In this document: one piece after another, positions 19,122 to 28,438 of the stretch
Layout of the letters: the number at the start of each line of letters is the position of its first letter
Position numbering within the stretch: position 1 is the first letter of the stretch
From: Bradyrhizobium sp. sGM-13
GTDB lineage: Bacteria > Pseudomonadota > Alphaproteobacteria > Rhizobiales > Xanthobacteraceae
DNA: 64,000 bases
Direction: 5' to 3'
NCBI RefSeq assembly: GCF_018398875.1
Contig: NZ_JAGWDK010000002.1
Span: forward strand, 400,401 to 464,400
Notes under the pieces: generated by a model
The model's input: the letters and a program-made list of their open reading frames with translations, nothing else
The model's database searches: none
What the model was told of the DNA's origin: nothing
Position numbers and translations under genes: made by a program

Positions 19122-20054
19122 ATGCGCGTCATCAATGTTGCCGCCGCCCAGTTGGGCCCGATCCAGAAAGCCGACAGTCGCGAAGCCGTTGTCAAGCGCA
19201 TGATCGCGCTGATGGATGAAGCCAAGGCGAAGGGCGCCGACCTGATCGTCTATCCGGAACTCGCGCTCACCACGTTTTTCCCGCGCTGGTACATGGAGGA
19301 TCAGGCCGAGGTTGATACTTGGTTCGAGCGTGAGATGCCGAATGCGGCGACAAAGCCTTTGTTTGAACGGGCCGCCGACCACAAGATCGCGATGAATTTT
19401 GGCTATGCCGAACTGACGCCGGATGGACATCACTTCAACACCTGCATTCTCACCGACAAGTCCGGAAAAACTGTCGGCAAGTACCGCAAGGTTCATCTGC
19501 CCGGTCATTCGGAGTTCGACACGAAACGCGCGTTCCAGCATCTGGAGAAGCGCTACTTCGAGCCGGGCGATCTCGGCTTCAACATCTGGCGTGCGCTCGG
19601 TGGCATTTTCGGCATGGCGGTTTGCAACGACCGGCGCTGGCCGGAGACCTATCGCGTGATGGGCCTGCAAGGTGTCGAGATGGTGCTGATCGGCTACAAC
19701 ACGCCTTCGGTCAATGCCGAGAAGCCCGAGGAGGGGCCGACGAAGCGGCTGTTCCACAACCGGCTCTCTGCGCAGGCCGGTGCCTACCAGAACTCGACCT
19801 GGGTCGTGTGCGTTGCGAAGGCTGGCGTCGAGGACGGCCACCCCTTGATCGGCGGCAGCCTGATTGTCGATCCTGACGGCGAGATCGTTGTCGAGGCCAA
19901 GACCGAAGAGGACGAACTCCTGGTTCACCCCTGCGATCTCGACGCGACCATTTTCGCCAAGAACACGATCTTCAATTTCGCGCTCCACCGCCGCATTGAG
20001 CATTACGGCCTGATTACCAGCCGCACCGGCGCGGTGCCGCCTCCGGAAAACTAG
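19122..20054 (+). CDS. N-carbamoyl-D-amino-acid hydrolase (copy 2)
   Basis: A 310-residue carbamoylase of the nitrilase superfamily, closer than copy 1 to the biochemically known enzymes. The triad is E46 (LIVYPELALTTFFPRW), K123 (GKYRKVHLPG) and C168 (GMAVCNDRRWPE); the helix FQHLEKRYFEPGDLGF is nearly identical to the Agrobacterium protein. ATG 19122 fits the family start; an in-frame ATG at 19098 adds eight unmatched residues. It precedes a convergent hydantoin racemase and a D-hydantoinase. Together the three convert racemic 5-substituted hydantoins to D-amino acids. It is a homologue of the gene at 4026 and the two differ enough to be old duplicates. Confidence 0.93.
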   Translation: MRVINVAAAQLGPIQKADSREAVVKRMIALMDEAKAKGADLIVYPELALTTFFPRWYMEDQAEVDTWFEREMPNAATKPLFERAADHKIAMNFGYAELTPDGHHFNTCILTDKSGKTVGKYRKVHLPGHSEFDTKRAFQHLEKRYFEPGDLGFNIWRALGGIFGMAVCNDRRWPETYRVMGLQGVEMVLIGYNTPSVNAEKPEEGPTKRLFHNRLSAQAGAYQNSTWVVCVAKAGVEDGHPLIGGSLIVDPDGEIVVEAKTEEDELLVHPCDLDATIFAKNTIFNFALHRRIEHYGLITSRTGAVPPPEN

Positions 20055-20097
20055 ATGTCCGGCATCTCCTTCCGCCGACCGAACCGCCCCGCCAAGG

Positions 20098-20763
20098 TCA
20101 GTGATGCGAAAACTGCACGGTGCCCAGCGCCATGGTCACGGCCGCCTGGGTCGGGTCGATCACGGGAATTCCGAGCGCCTGCTCCAGCGGCCGGCGGTGA
20201 CGCGCCATGCCGGCACAGCCCATCACGATGGCGCCGGATCCATCTTCGTCCTTGAGCGCGCGCCCGACCTCGATCATTTTCGCGAGCGTTCCTTCGCCGG
20301 ACGCTGTCTCTGCCACGCTCATGTTGAGTGGCCGTTCCCTGGCCAGGCGATCCATCAAGCCCATCTGCCTGAGGTAGCGGATGTGGCGGCGGATCGAGCG
20401 CTGTGCGATCGCAATGACGCCGAAGGTTTCAGCGCGCGCGAGCGCCGTCAGCACGCCGCATTCGGCGATGCCGAACACGGGCCGATCGGTTGCTTCGCGG
20501 CAGACATGCAGACCCGGATCGCTGTAGCAGGCAATGACGAAGGCGGCCGATTGGTTGTCACCTTCGACGCGGCGGCGCAGCGGGATCGCCACGCCATCGA
20601 CGTCGGCCTGGCTCTCGATCCCGTAAGGGCCCTCAGTCAGCGTCTCGCAGACGATCTCCGGGCCGCCTTCAAAGCCGAGCGGCTTCAAGGCTTGCTCCAG
20701 GCCCTGCGTAACGAGCTGGTTGGAATTGGGATTGATGACGAGAATGCGCGGCCGGGACATCAT
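20098..20763 (-). CDS. Hydantoin racemase (Asp/Glu/hydantoin racemase family)
   Basis: A 221-residue racemase from tandem ATGs at 20763/20760, with GAGG five bases upstream of the first. The two catalytic cysteines that abstract and donate the alpha proton are C79 (FVIACYSDPG) and C183 (IVMGCAGMA), as in known hydantoin racemases; the N-terminal RILVINPNSNQ is family-typical. It interconverts D- and L-5-substituted hydantoins so the D-specific hydantoinase can use both. Its orientation is opposite to the carbamoylase and hydantoinase on either side, which is unusual for hyu clusters, where these genes are often co-directional. A longer frame upstream of 20763 looks non-coding. Confidence 0.9.
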   Translation of the reverse strand: MMSRPRILVINPNSNQLVTQGLEQALKPLGFEGGPEIVCETLTEGPYGIESQADVDGVAIPLRRRVEGDNQSAAFVIACYSDPGLHVCREATDRPVFGIAECGVLTALARAETFGVIAIAQRSIRRHIRYLRQMGLMDRLARERPLNMSVAETASGEGTLAKMIEVGRALKDEDGSGAIVMGCAGMARHRRPLEQALGIPVIDPTQAAVTMALGTVQFSHH

Positions 20764-20895
20764 GTTTTCCTCGCGGGATAACGCGTCGGTCGAGCTAGCG
20801 GGACCGGCGAGCAACAAGACGACAATGGAAGCAATGACCATGCCATCCAGCAATGCATGGTCCACTGTCTGCTGCGAAAGCGCAAGGGAGTGTAA

Positions 20896-20911
20896 CGGCA
20901 CGATCTGTGCT
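20896..20911 (+). promoter_or_regulatory. Weak sigma-54-like promoter before the hydantoinase
   Basis: CGGCACGATCTGTGCT has the GG (20897-20898) and GC (20909-20910) with correct ten-base spacing, but the first T of the -24 box and a T of the -12 box are changed. Transcription would start about 20922, 46 bases before the hydantoinase ATG. It is less certain than the three other -24/-12 sites in this window. Confidence 0.4.
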
Positions 20912-20967
20912 TTCATCCGGTGAACGCAGGACTTAGGATTCAGGACTCAATACTTGTGGAGTTTGCC

Positions 20968-22437
20968 ATGACCGAGCCCGCCTACGACCTTCTCATTCGC
21001 GGCGGACGCGTCGCGACCGTAAGCGACGTGTTCGAGGCCGACGTCGCGATTTCCGGCGAGACGATCGTCGCGATCGGACGCGGGCTGTCCGGAGCACGGC
21101 GGGAGATCGACGCGCGGGGCAAGCTGGTTCTGCCCGGCGGTGTCGACAGCCACGCTCATATCGAGCAGCTTTCGGCCGCCGGCATTGTCAATGCCGATAC
21201 GTTTGAGAGCGCGACTGTCTCGGCGGCCTTCGGCGGCACCACCACCGTGATCCCGTTCGCGGCCCAGCACGTCGGCATGAAGCTGCCCCAGGTGCTGGAG
21301 GAGTATCATGCGCTCGCGAGAAAGGGTGCCGTGATCGACTACGCCTTCCACATGATCATCGCCGATCCGACCAGGGAAACGCTGGAAGCGGATCTGCCGG
21401 CGCTGATCAAGCAGGGTCATGGCTCGATCAAGATTTTCATGACCTATGATCGCCTGAAAATTGACGACGAGCCGCTTCTGGACATTCTGCTCGCGGCGCG
21501 CGAGGGCGGCGCGATGCTCTGTGCGCATGCCGAGAACCACGGTATCATTTCCTGGATGGTGAAGCGGCTGCTGGCGCGCGGCTACACCGATCCAAAATAT
21601 CACGCCATCAGTCATGCCCGCGTCTCGGAAGCCGAGGCCTTCAACCGGCTGATAGGCATGGCCGCGCTGATCGACCAGCCGATCATGATCTTTCACGTGT
21701 CGACGGCGGAAGGCGCCAGGGTGATCCGCGAGGCACGCGGGCAGGGGCTGAAGGTGTTCGCGGAGACCTGTCCCCAATACCTCTTTCTCACCGCCGACGA
21801 TCTCGACAAGCCCGGCGTGGAAGGCGCCAAATGGATGTGCAGCCCGCCGCCGCGCCGCGCCGCCGACCAGGAAGCGCTGTGGCAGGCGCTTGCGCTCGGC
21901 GATCTCCAGACCGTTTCGTCCGATCACGCGCCGTACCGGTTCGACGAGACGGGTAAATTGCGCGCCGGCCCCAATCCTAATTTCAAGCAAGTGGCGAATG
22001 GCCTGCCAGGCCTCGAAGTCCGCTTGCCGCTGCTGTTCGACGCGATGGTTTCGAAGGGCCGATTGGGCCTCGAAAAATTCGTCGAACTGACCGCGACCGC
22101 GCCGGCAAAGATCTACAATTTGCATCCGCGCAAGGGTTCGATCGCGGTCGGTGCCGATGCTGACATCGCGATCTGGGACCCGGCGCGCGAGGTTACGCTG
22201 AGCGACGCGATAATGCATGATCTGGCGGGCTATACGCCGTTCTCCGGCCGCAAGCTGCGGGGCTGGCCTGTCACCGTGCTGTCGCGCGGGAGCGTGATCG
22301 TGGCAGATGGCAAGCGTTCGGTCGAAGCAGGCTCGGGGCGTTTCCTCGCACGCACGGGGGGCGAGGCCGCGAAACCGACCGGGCGCCTGATGCCGGACAT
22401 GGATCCCGAGCAGAATTTTGGCGCGAGCCTGCTGTGA
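20968..22437 (+). CDS. D-hydantoinase / dihydropyrimidinase
   Basis: A 489-residue cyclic amidohydrolase that opens hydantoin or dihydropyrimidine rings to N-carbamoyl amino acids. All binuclear metal ligands are present: H62 and H64 (VDSHAHIEQ), carboxylated K156 (GSIKIFMTY), H188 (CAHAENH), H244 (FHVSTAEGA) and D320 (SSDHAPYRF). FMTYDRLK places the family-typical tyrosine beside the carboxylated lysine. ATG 20968 with TGGAG upstream is preferred; the frame opens earlier without homology. Its product is the substrate of the carbamoylase at 19122. The final 20 residues contain LMPDMDPEQNFGASLL, a tail seen in allantoinase-like hydantoinases. Confidence 0.93.
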   Translation: MTEPAYDLLIRGGRVATVSDVFEADVAISGETIVAIGRGLSGARREIDARGKLVLPGGVDSHAHIEQLSAAGIVNADTFESATVSAAFGGTTTVIPFAAQHVGMKLPQVLEEYHALARKGAVIDYAFHMIIADPTRETLEADLPALIKQGHGSIKIFMTYDRLKIDDEPLLDILLAAREGGAMLCAHAENHGIISWMVKRLLARGYTDPKYHAISHARVSEAEAFNRLIGMAALIDQPIMIFHVSTAEGARVIREARGQGLKVFAETCPQYLFLTADDLDKPGVEGAKWMCSPPPRRAADQEALWQALALGDLQTVSSDHAPYRFDETGKLRAGPNPNFKQVANGLPGLEVRLPLLFDAMVSKGRLGLEKFVELTATAPAKIYNLHPRKGSIAVGADADIAIWDPAREVTLSDAIMHDLAGYTPFSGRKLRGWPVTVLSRGSVIVADGKRSVEAGSGRFLARTGGEAAKPTGRLMPDMDPEQNFGASLL

Positions 22438-22465
22438 TCCGTCCGCCGCAATGTCGGATTGAACG

Positions 22466-23443
22466 ATGAGAATCCTTGTCTTCGGCGGCGCCGGTTTCGT
22501 CGGGCTCAATATCGCCGCGGCACTGCTGGCGCGCGGTCATGCAGTCACGTTGTTCGACCGCGCGGGTTTGCCGCCTGACGCAAGGAAAGATTTCGCCTCT
22601 CACGGCGACCGGCTGACGGCTATCCAGGGTGATGTCACGGATAGTCAAACCGTGGAAAAGGTAATCGCCACTGGTTATGACGCCATCGTTCTGGGGACTG
22701 CGATCACCGCCGGACCGGCGCGTGAGGCGAGCGATCCCGAGACCATTCTGCGGGTAAACCTGCTGGCTCAGACGCCGATCCTGATCGCAGCGCGGCGCTT
22801 TGGTATCAGACGCATCATCAATCTGTCGTCCGCGGCGGCCTACGGTACGAGCGCATTCCGGAACGTGCTGCTTGATGAAGAGACTCCCTGCGATCCGACC
22901 TCACTCTACGCCATCACCAAGTTCGCTTCCGAGAAGGTCGCTGCGCGCCTGGCCGGTCTCTGGCAACAGGAGATCATCAGCGTGCGGCTGAGCGCCGTGT
23001 TCGGGCCCTGGGAGCGGAACAACGACGTGCGCGACACGCCAAGCCCGCAAGCGCAGATTCTCGCCGCGATGCAAGGGGGGTATGAGGCCGTGCTATCGCG
23101 TCCGGGCGTCAGGGACTGGATCTACGCCGTGGATGTTGCGGAGGCCGTGACATTGCTGATCGAGGCCGCGAAGCCGAAGCATCAGCTCTATAACATTTCA
23201 TCCGGCATGGAATGGCCGGCGTTGAAATGGGGCCAGGAGCTTGCCGCGTTGCATCCAGGCTTTGTTTGTCGCCTGACTAGTGCCGGCGAGGCGGCAACGG
23301 TCGACCTACATAGTCCGGCCGACCGGGCACCGCTATCGGTCGCGCGCTTAGCAAAAGAGTTCGGCTGGCGCGCGCGGTTCGGCTGCACGGAGTCGGCTGC
23401 CGATCTGAGCCGTTGGTGGACGGCGCATCGAGGGGGAGCCTGA
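22466..23443 (+). CDS. NAD-dependent epimerase/dehydratase family protein
   Basis: An extended short-chain dehydrogenase of 325 residues. The NAD-binding GGAGFVG is at residues 7-13, the SSAAAYG serine region near 117-123 and the catalytic YAITK near 147-151. The family covers sugar epimerases, dehydratases and reductases, and nothing in the sequence fixes the substrate. It follows the hydantoinase by 28 bases and precedes an SDR and a flavoprotein with almost no gaps, so these three probably form one functional unit, perhaps processing the carbon skeleton left after deamination. Confidence 0.8.
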   Translation: MRILVFGGAGFVGLNIAAALLARGHAVTLFDRAGLPPDARKDFASHGDRLTAIQGDVTDSQTVEKVIATGYDAIVLGTAITAGPAREASDPETILRVNLLAQTPILIAARRFGIRRIINLSSAAAYGTSAFRNVLLDEETPCDPTSLYAITKFASEKVAARLAGLWQQEIISVRLSAVFGPWERNNDVRDTPSPQAQILAAMQGGYEAVLSRPGVRDWIYAVDVAEAVTLLIEAAKPKHQLYNISSGMEWPALKWGQELAALHPGFVCRLTSAGEAATVDLHSPADRAPLSVARLAKEFGWRARFGCTESAADLSRWWTAHRGGA

Positions 23444-23444
23444 C

Positions 23445-24206
23445 ATGAGACTTGCAGGGCGGACCGCGATCGTGACCGGCGCCGGCTCCGGCATCGGCCG
23501 TGCCAGCGCGGTGCTGTTTGCGAAAGAAGGCGCCTTTGTCGGGCTGGTCGATCGTGATCGCACGGGCTTGCAGGAGACACTGGTGGCGATCGAAGGCGCC
23601 AAAGGGGAAGCGTCGATGCACGTCGGCGATGTCAGCGAAGCCGATTTCGCGAAGGACACCGTGGGCGGTGTCATGGCGCGACGGGGCCGGCTGGATGTGC
23701 TGATGGCTGCTGCCGGCTTTTCCTGCGGCGGTACAGTGTTGACCACCGATCCCGCCGATTGGGATGCGGTGTTCCGCACCAATGTCGGCGGCACCTGGCT
23801 TTGGTCGCGCGCGGCGGTGCCGGAGATGCAGCGGCAAGGCGGCGGTTCAATCATCACGCTGGCATCGCAGCTCGCAATCGCCGGCGGCAGGGGCAACAGC
23901 GCCTATATCGCCGCGAAGGGGGCGATCATCAGCCTGACCCGGACAATGGCGCTCGATTTCGCCACGGATGGAATTCGGGTCAATGCGATAGCGCCGGGCG
24001 CCATCGACACACCGATGCTGCGGCGAAGTTTCGCCCGCCACGCCGATCCCGAGCTGGTGCGCGAAGCATCGCGCGACCGCCATGCCATGAAACGCTTTGG
24101 CAGGGCGGAGGAGGTGGCCGAGACCGCGCTCCATCTTGCCAGCGATGCGTCGTCCTTTACGACCGGCACCGTGATGGTGGTCGATGGCGGTTGGCTCGCG
24201 GCATGA
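23445..24206 (+). CDS. SDR-family oxidoreductase
   Basis: A classical short-chain dehydrogenase of 253 residues. The cofactor motif TGAGSGIG is at 11-18, the catalytic serine lies in ITLASQLAIAGG (about 137-148) and the YxxxK pair in YIAAKGAI (about 154). The C-terminal TGTVMVVDGGW is characteristic of FabG-like enzymes. The gene starts one base after the epimerase stop and overlaps the flavoprotein by ATGA. It probably oxidises or reduces a small hydroxy or keto compound; the acidic residue D40 after the second strand suggests NAD(H) preference. Confidence 0.87.
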   Translation: MRLAGRTAIVTGAGSGIGRASAVLFAKEGAFVGLVDRDRTGLQETLVAIEGAKGEASMHVGDVSEADFAKDTVGGVMARRGRLDVLMAAAGFSCGGTVLTTDPADWDAVFRTNVGGTWLWSRAAVPEMQRQGGGSIITLASQLAIAGGRGNSAYIAAKGAIISLTRTMALDFATDGIRVNAIAPGAIDTPMLRRSFARHADPELVREASRDRHAMKRFGRAEEVAETALHLASDASSFTTGTVMVVDGGWLAA

Positions 24207-25639
24207 ATAGCGCCCTGATCGCTCTGGAAGCCCAGGTTCGCGCTGATCTTGCGAAGACTGCGCATCCGAATGCCGCGTGGCTCACACCCAGGCTGGGGCC
24301 GGACGACAGACCAGCACTGGATGTGCTCGTGGTAGGCGCCGGCCAATCGGGTCTCGCAACAGCGTTTGGGCTGATGCGCTCGCAAGTAAGCAACATCCTT
24401 GTGCTCGACAAATCCGAGGAGGGACGGGAAGGTCCGTGGCTCACCTATGCCCGCATGCACACGCTGCGTAGCCCGAAGCATTTCACCGGGCCTGATCTTG
24501 ATATTCCCAGCCTGACCTACCAGTCCTGGCACGAGGCACGGTTCGGCGAGGAGGATTGGCAAAATCTCGACCTGATTTCGCGCGAGCTTTGGGCCGAATA
24601 TCTGCTCTGGTTCAGGCGCATTCTGGACCTGCCGGTGCGCAATGGTTGTGAGGTTATCGAGATCTCGCCTGCGTCCGGTGGATTGCTCGCTGCCAAGGTG
24701 CAGACCGCCGACGGCACCGGCATAGTCTTTGCGCGCAAGATTGTGCTGGCGACGGGACAGGAAGGCATGGGCGACTGGACCGTTCCGGAGCCGTTGCGCC
24801 ATTTGCCATCGTCAGTGTGCGTGCACGCGGCGCAGCCGATCGACCTCGCGGGCTTGCGCGGAAAGCGGGTTGCTGTGGTCGGCGCCGGCGCCTCGGCCTT
24901 CGACAATGCCGCGGCCGCACTGGAGGCTGGCGCAGCTGAAGTGCATCTGTTTTGCCGCAGGGCCGAGATCCAGGTTATCCAGCCCTACCGTTGGCTCACC
25001 TTTCGTGGCTTCCTTAGACATTTTTGTGATCTGGATGATGGCTGGCGTTGGCGCTTCATGCGCGCCGTCCTGGAGTTGCGGGAAGGTTTTCCGCAAGCGA
25101 CCTACGATCGCTGTGCCCGCCACCCCAACTTTCATTTGCAGGAGGGGGCGCCGATTGAAACCGTCAAGGAAACGGCTTGCGGCGTCGAATTGCAGACGCC
25201 GCGGGGTGTGTTAGCGGCCGACTTCGTGATTTGCGGCACGGGAATCGACATGAATTTTGCGGGCCGGCCCGAACTGCAAAACTGTGACGCCAACATCGCG
25301 ACCTGGGCAGATCGCTACCAGCCGCCGCCGGACGAGCGCAGCCCGCGTCTCGGGCGTTTTCCCTATCTTGCTGACGACTACGCGCTGATGGAGCGCGTCG
25401 CCGGCGAAACCCCCTGGATTGCGGACATCCATGTCTTCGCGATTGCCTCCACCATGAGCTTCGGTGCTTCAGGCTCGTCGATCAATGCGATGACCACCGC
25501 TGTGCCCAAGCTCATCCATGGGCTGACGCGCGGGCTGTTTCGCGCGGACATCGAGCGGCATTGGGCGTCGTTCAAGGCGTATGACGTGCCTCAGGCGGTC
25601 GTCGCGCGGCAAACGCCGGTCGCGCGCGAGAAACGGTGA
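24203..25639 (+). CDS. FAD/NAD(P)-binding oxidoreductase, monooxygenase-like
   Basis: A 478-residue flavoprotein beginning at ATG 24203 (ATGA overlap with the SDR stop). The FAD-binding GAGQSG is at 45-50 and a second Rossmann motif (VAVVGAGASAFDNAAAA) near 216-232 binds NAD(P)H. The layout resembles flavin-containing and Baeyer-Villiger monooxygenases, but the FxGxxxHxxxW fingerprint of class B enzymes is not seen, so an oxygenase call is tentative. The C-terminal half has a conserved GxSGSSINAMTTAVPKL stretch. It ends the epimerase-SDR-flavoprotein unit, 68 bases before a sigma-54 promoter. Confidence 0.75.
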   Translation: MNSALIALEAQVRADLAKTAHPNAAWLTPRLGPDDRPALDVLVVGAGQSGLATAFGLMRSQVSNILVLDKSEEGREGPWLTYARMHTLRSPKHFTGPDLDIPSLTYQSWHEARFGEEDWQNLDLISRELWAEYLLWFRRILDLPVRNGCEVIEISPASGGLLAAKVQTADGTGIVFARKIVLATGQEGMGDWTVPEPLRHLPSSVCVHAAQPIDLAGLRGKRVAVVGAGASAFDNAAAALEAGAAEVHLFCRRAEIQVIQPYRWLTFRGFLRHFCDLDDGWRWRFMRAVLELREGFPQATYDRCARHPNFHLQEGAPIETVKETACGVELQTPRGVLAADFVICGTGIDMNFAGRPELQNCDANIATWADRYQPPPDERSPRLGRFPYLADDYALMERVAGETPWIADIHVFAIASTMSFGASGSSINAMTTAVPKLIHGLTRGLFRADIERHWASFKAYDVPQAVVARQTPVAREKR

Positions 25640-25707
25640 ACGATCTTCGAATCACGCTGGGGAGCTTGGCTCATACCTACTATGCTTGTGCTTCCGGCGG
25701 GTCCGGT

Positions 25708-25723
25708 TGGCATATCCCTTGCT
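25708..25723 (+). promoter_or_regulatory. Sigma-54 (-24/-12) promoter of the second dipeptide-type transporter
   Basis: TGGCATATCCCTTGCT, preceded by T, matches the RpoN consensus in both boxes; GG (25709-25710) and GC (25721-25722) are ten bases apart. Transcription would start near 25734, and the binding-protein ATG is at 25779. This is one of the strongest promoter calls in the window. Confidence 0.8.
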
Positions 25724-25778
25724 TTTAAGTTGATGTTCTCATTCAGAAAACAAACTTGGCAAAACAGGGATAAGTCCG

Positions 25779-27395
25779 ATGAGCGTTACAGGATCCCGGC
25801 GTCTGCTTTCGCTGGTTGCCTCCATCGTGTTCTCATTGGCGGCTGGATCGGTGCAGGCGCAAACGCGCGCTGAAACGTTGCGTTACGTGACCGGAGCATC
25901 GGTCAACACGCTTGATCCCAATATTCCGGGTTCGACCCGCGAAGCCTTTGCGGTGAGTCTCAGCACCTATGACCGGCTGGTTTCCTTCGGCCGCAAACAA
26001 CTCAACGGCAAATGGGTGTTTGACCTCAGCAAGATCACGGGAGAGTTGGCGGAATCCTATGAAGTCAGCCCGGACGGGCTGAAGATGACATTTCGCCTGC
26101 GCAAGGATGCCAAGTTCCAGGACGGCACGCCGGTCACAGCGGAAGACGTCAAATGGTCGCTTGACCGGGTTGTCACGGCGCCGGTCCTCGGCAAGGCACA
26201 ACTCCTCACGGGGTCAATGACGTCAGCCGACCAGTTCAAGGTGATCGATCCCCTGACCGTTGAGGTAACGCTGCCGAAGCCGGACAAGCTGGCCTTGCCC
26301 AATCTCGCCACCGTCTATCCGATCATCATCAACTCCAAGGTCGCCAAGGAACATGCGACGGCAGACGATCCCTGGGCCATGGCGTGGCTGAAGGAGCACA
26401 CGGCCGGCAGCGGCGCCTACAAGATCGAAACGTTCAAGCCGGGCGAGCAGGTGATCATGAGCCGCAACGCGGCATGGAATCGTGGCACGGCCGACAAATC
26501 GGCGTTCTTCAAGCGCGTGATCGTGCAGTCGGTGCCGGAGCCGGCGACGCGCGCCAACCTGGTCGAGCGCGGCGACGCCGATCTCGTCATCGATCTGCAG
26601 GCGAGCGACGTCCAATCGCTCGAGGCCAAGAGCAAGCTGAAGGTGATCTCGACGCCCCAATACAATGCGGTCACCTTCGTCTCGATGAATAACCAGATCC
26701 CGCCCTTCGACAACGTCAATGTGCGTCGCGCCATCGCGTTTGCTTTGCCTTACGACGACATGTTCAAGGCGGCACTGTTCGGCCGCGGCTCGCCGCTGTT
26801 CGGAGCGACATGGGCGGACGGCAAACCATCGAGCGGCGCCTATCCAATCGCACAGCCGGTGAAGCTCGACCTCGAAAAGGCCAAGGAATATCTGAAGGCA
26901 GCAGGCCTGCCTGACGGCTTCTCGACGACGTTCAGTTTCAATGTCGGCCAGGCCTCGACCGCAGAACCGATGGCGGCACTGGTGAAGGAATCGCTGGCCA
27001 AGATCGGCATCAAAGTCGATATCCAGAAGCTGCCGGACGCCCAGATGTCGACGCAGATCAATGAGAAGAAGCTTCCCTTCTTCACTGAGGGCATTGTCGC
27101 GTGGCTGCCGTCGACCGACTATTTCTACCGCAACTTCTACACCGGCAATCAGCGCTGGAATTACTCATCGATCAACAATCCGGAATTGGTGGAGATCGCG
27201 CAGAAAGCCCGTTTCGAACCCGATGCCGCCACGTATGAGGAAGACGGCATCAAGCTCAACGCCATCCATTTCAGCGAGATACCGCAGATACCGCTCTGGC
27301 AGCCCAGCCAGGACGCTGTGATGGCGCCCTCGGTTGAAGGCTACACTTACCAGTTCCACCGTCAGGTCGATTATCGCGATCTCAATCGCAAATAA
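25779..27395 (+). CDS. ABC transporter substrate-binding protein, dipeptide type (second system)
   Basis: A 538-residue family-5 binding protein with a Sec signal peptide (about residues 1-27, ending AGSVQA), in contrast to the twin-arginine signals of its paralogues at 9203 and 13509. The signature FRLRKDAKFQDGTPVTAEDV is at about residues 105-124. It leads an operon of two permeases and a fused double ATPase, 11 bases before the first permease, and lies just downstream of a clear sigma-54 promoter. The mature N-terminus starts QTRAETLRYVTGASVNTLDP. The ligand is not predictable from sequence. Confidence 0.92.
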   Translation: MSVTGSRRLLSLVASIVFSLAAGSVQAQTRAETLRYVTGASVNTLDPNIPGSTREAFAVSLSTYDRLVSFGRKQLNGKWVFDLSKITGELAESYEVSPDGLKMTFRLRKDAKFQDGTPVTAEDVKWSLDRVVTAPVLGKAQLLTGSMTSADQFKVIDPLTVEVTLPKPDKLALPNLATVYPIIINSKVAKEHATADDPWAMAWLKEHTAGSGAYKIETFKPGEQVIMSRNAAWNRGTADKSAFFKRVIVQSVPEPATRANLVERGDADLVIDLQASDVQSLEAKSKLKVISTPQYNAVTFVSMNNQIPPFDNVNVRRAIAFALPYDDMFKAALFGRGSPLFGATWADGKPSSGAYPIAQPVKLDLEKAKEYLKAAGLPDGFSTTFSFNVGQASTAEPMAALVKESLAKIGIKVDIQKLPDAQMSTQINEKKLPFFTEGIVAWLPSTDYFYRNFYTGNQRWNYSSINNPELVEIAQKARFEPDAATYEEDGIKLNAIHFSEIPQIPLWQPSQDAVMAPSVEGYTYQFHRQVDYRDLNRK

Positions 27396-27406
27396 CGGTC
27401 AGTATC

Positions 27407-28438
27407 ATGGCGGCGTTTGGAGCAACGGTGATACGGGCGGGCAGGCGCTTCCTGTCCTCGCTGCCGGCGCTCTTCGGCGTGCTCGTCTTCACCTTCCTGC
27501 TGATGCGGGTGCTGCCGGGCGATCCGGCGGTGTTCTTCGCTTCCGGGCCGAATGCCGGCAAGGAGGAGATCGAGGTCATCCGCAAGCAGATGGGCCTCAA
27601 CAAGCCGGTGCCGGAACAACTGATGCTGTATCTCTATGATGTCGGCAGCGGCAATCTCGGCAGATCGATGATGACCGGACAACTGGTCACCAAAGATCTC
27701 CGCGAGCGGCTGCCGGCCTCGCTGGAACTCACCCTGACGGCGCTGCTGATCGCACTGGTGACGGCTGTGCCGCTCGGTGTGCTGGCAGCTCTGAGACCGG
27801 GCTCCATCATCGACCATGGCGTCCGGTTTTTCTGCGCACTCGGCGTCTGCGTACCGACATTCGTTTCGGGCCTGTTGCTGATCTATGTCTTCTATTACCT
27901 GCTCGGGCTTGCGCCCGACCCGACCGGCCGGGTCGATATCTTCGCGTCACTGCCACCGAGGCGGACCGGCTTCCTGTTGATCGACTTCCTGCTCGCCGGC
28001 GACTTCGATGGATGGTGGGCCGCCTTCAGGCAACTGATCTTGCCGGCGCTGAGCATGGCGCTGTTCGTGGTGGCGCCGCTGGCGCGCATCACGCGGGCCT
28101 CGATGCTGGTCTCACTGGGCAGCGATTTCGTACGCACCGCGCATTCCGTGGGCCTTCCCTGGTGGCGGGTCGTCGTCACCTATGCGCTGCGCAACGCCAT
28201 CCTGCCGGTCATCACCATCGCAGGCATCGTGTTTTCGACCATGCTCGGCGCCAATGTTCTGGTGGAGAAAGTGTTCTCCTGGCCGGGCGTCGCTTCCTAC
28301 GCGCTCGATGCGTTGCTCTCTTCTGATTATGCCCCGGTGCAGGGTTTTGTGCTGCTGATGGCCACCGTGTTTGTGATCGTCAATCTGCTGGTGGATATCC
28401 TTTATGGCATCGCCGATCCACGGGTGACAATCGGATGA
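27407..28438 (+). CDS. ABC transporter permease, DppB type (second system)
   Basis: A 343-residue integral membrane protein, about 30 residues longer than its paralogue at 15131 because of a periplasmic loop (PDPTGRVDIFASLPPRRTGF, near residues 169-188). The first helix is FLSSLPALFGVLVFTFLLMR and APGDPA of the family is here LPGDPAVFF. The EAA loop (DFVRTAHSVGLPWWRVVVTY) is near 239-258. It overlaps the DppC-type gene by four bases (ATGA). It forms the translocation channel with that subunit. Confidence 0.92.
   Translation: MAAFGATVIRAGRRFLSSLPALFGVLVFTFLLMRVLPGDPAVFFASGPNAGKEEIEVIRKQMGLNKPVPEQLMLYLYDVGSGNLGRSMMTGQLVTKDLRERLPASLELTLTALLIALVTAVPLGVLAALRPGSIIDHGVRFFCALGVCVPTFVSGLLLIYVFYYLLGLAPDPTGRVDIFASLPPRRTGFLLIDFLLAGDFDGWWAAFRQLILPALSMALFVVAPLARITRASMLVSLGSDFVRTAHSVGLPWWRVVVTYALRNAILPVITIAGIVFSTMLGANVLVEKVFSWPGVASYALDALLSSDYAPVQGFVLLMATVFVIVNLLVDILYGIADPRVTIG

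Noticed and set aside
20947..22509. 520-codon open frame on the minus strand
   Set aside because: Antisense shadow of the hydantoinase gene; Arg/His-rich, no family features, common in GC-rich coding DNA.
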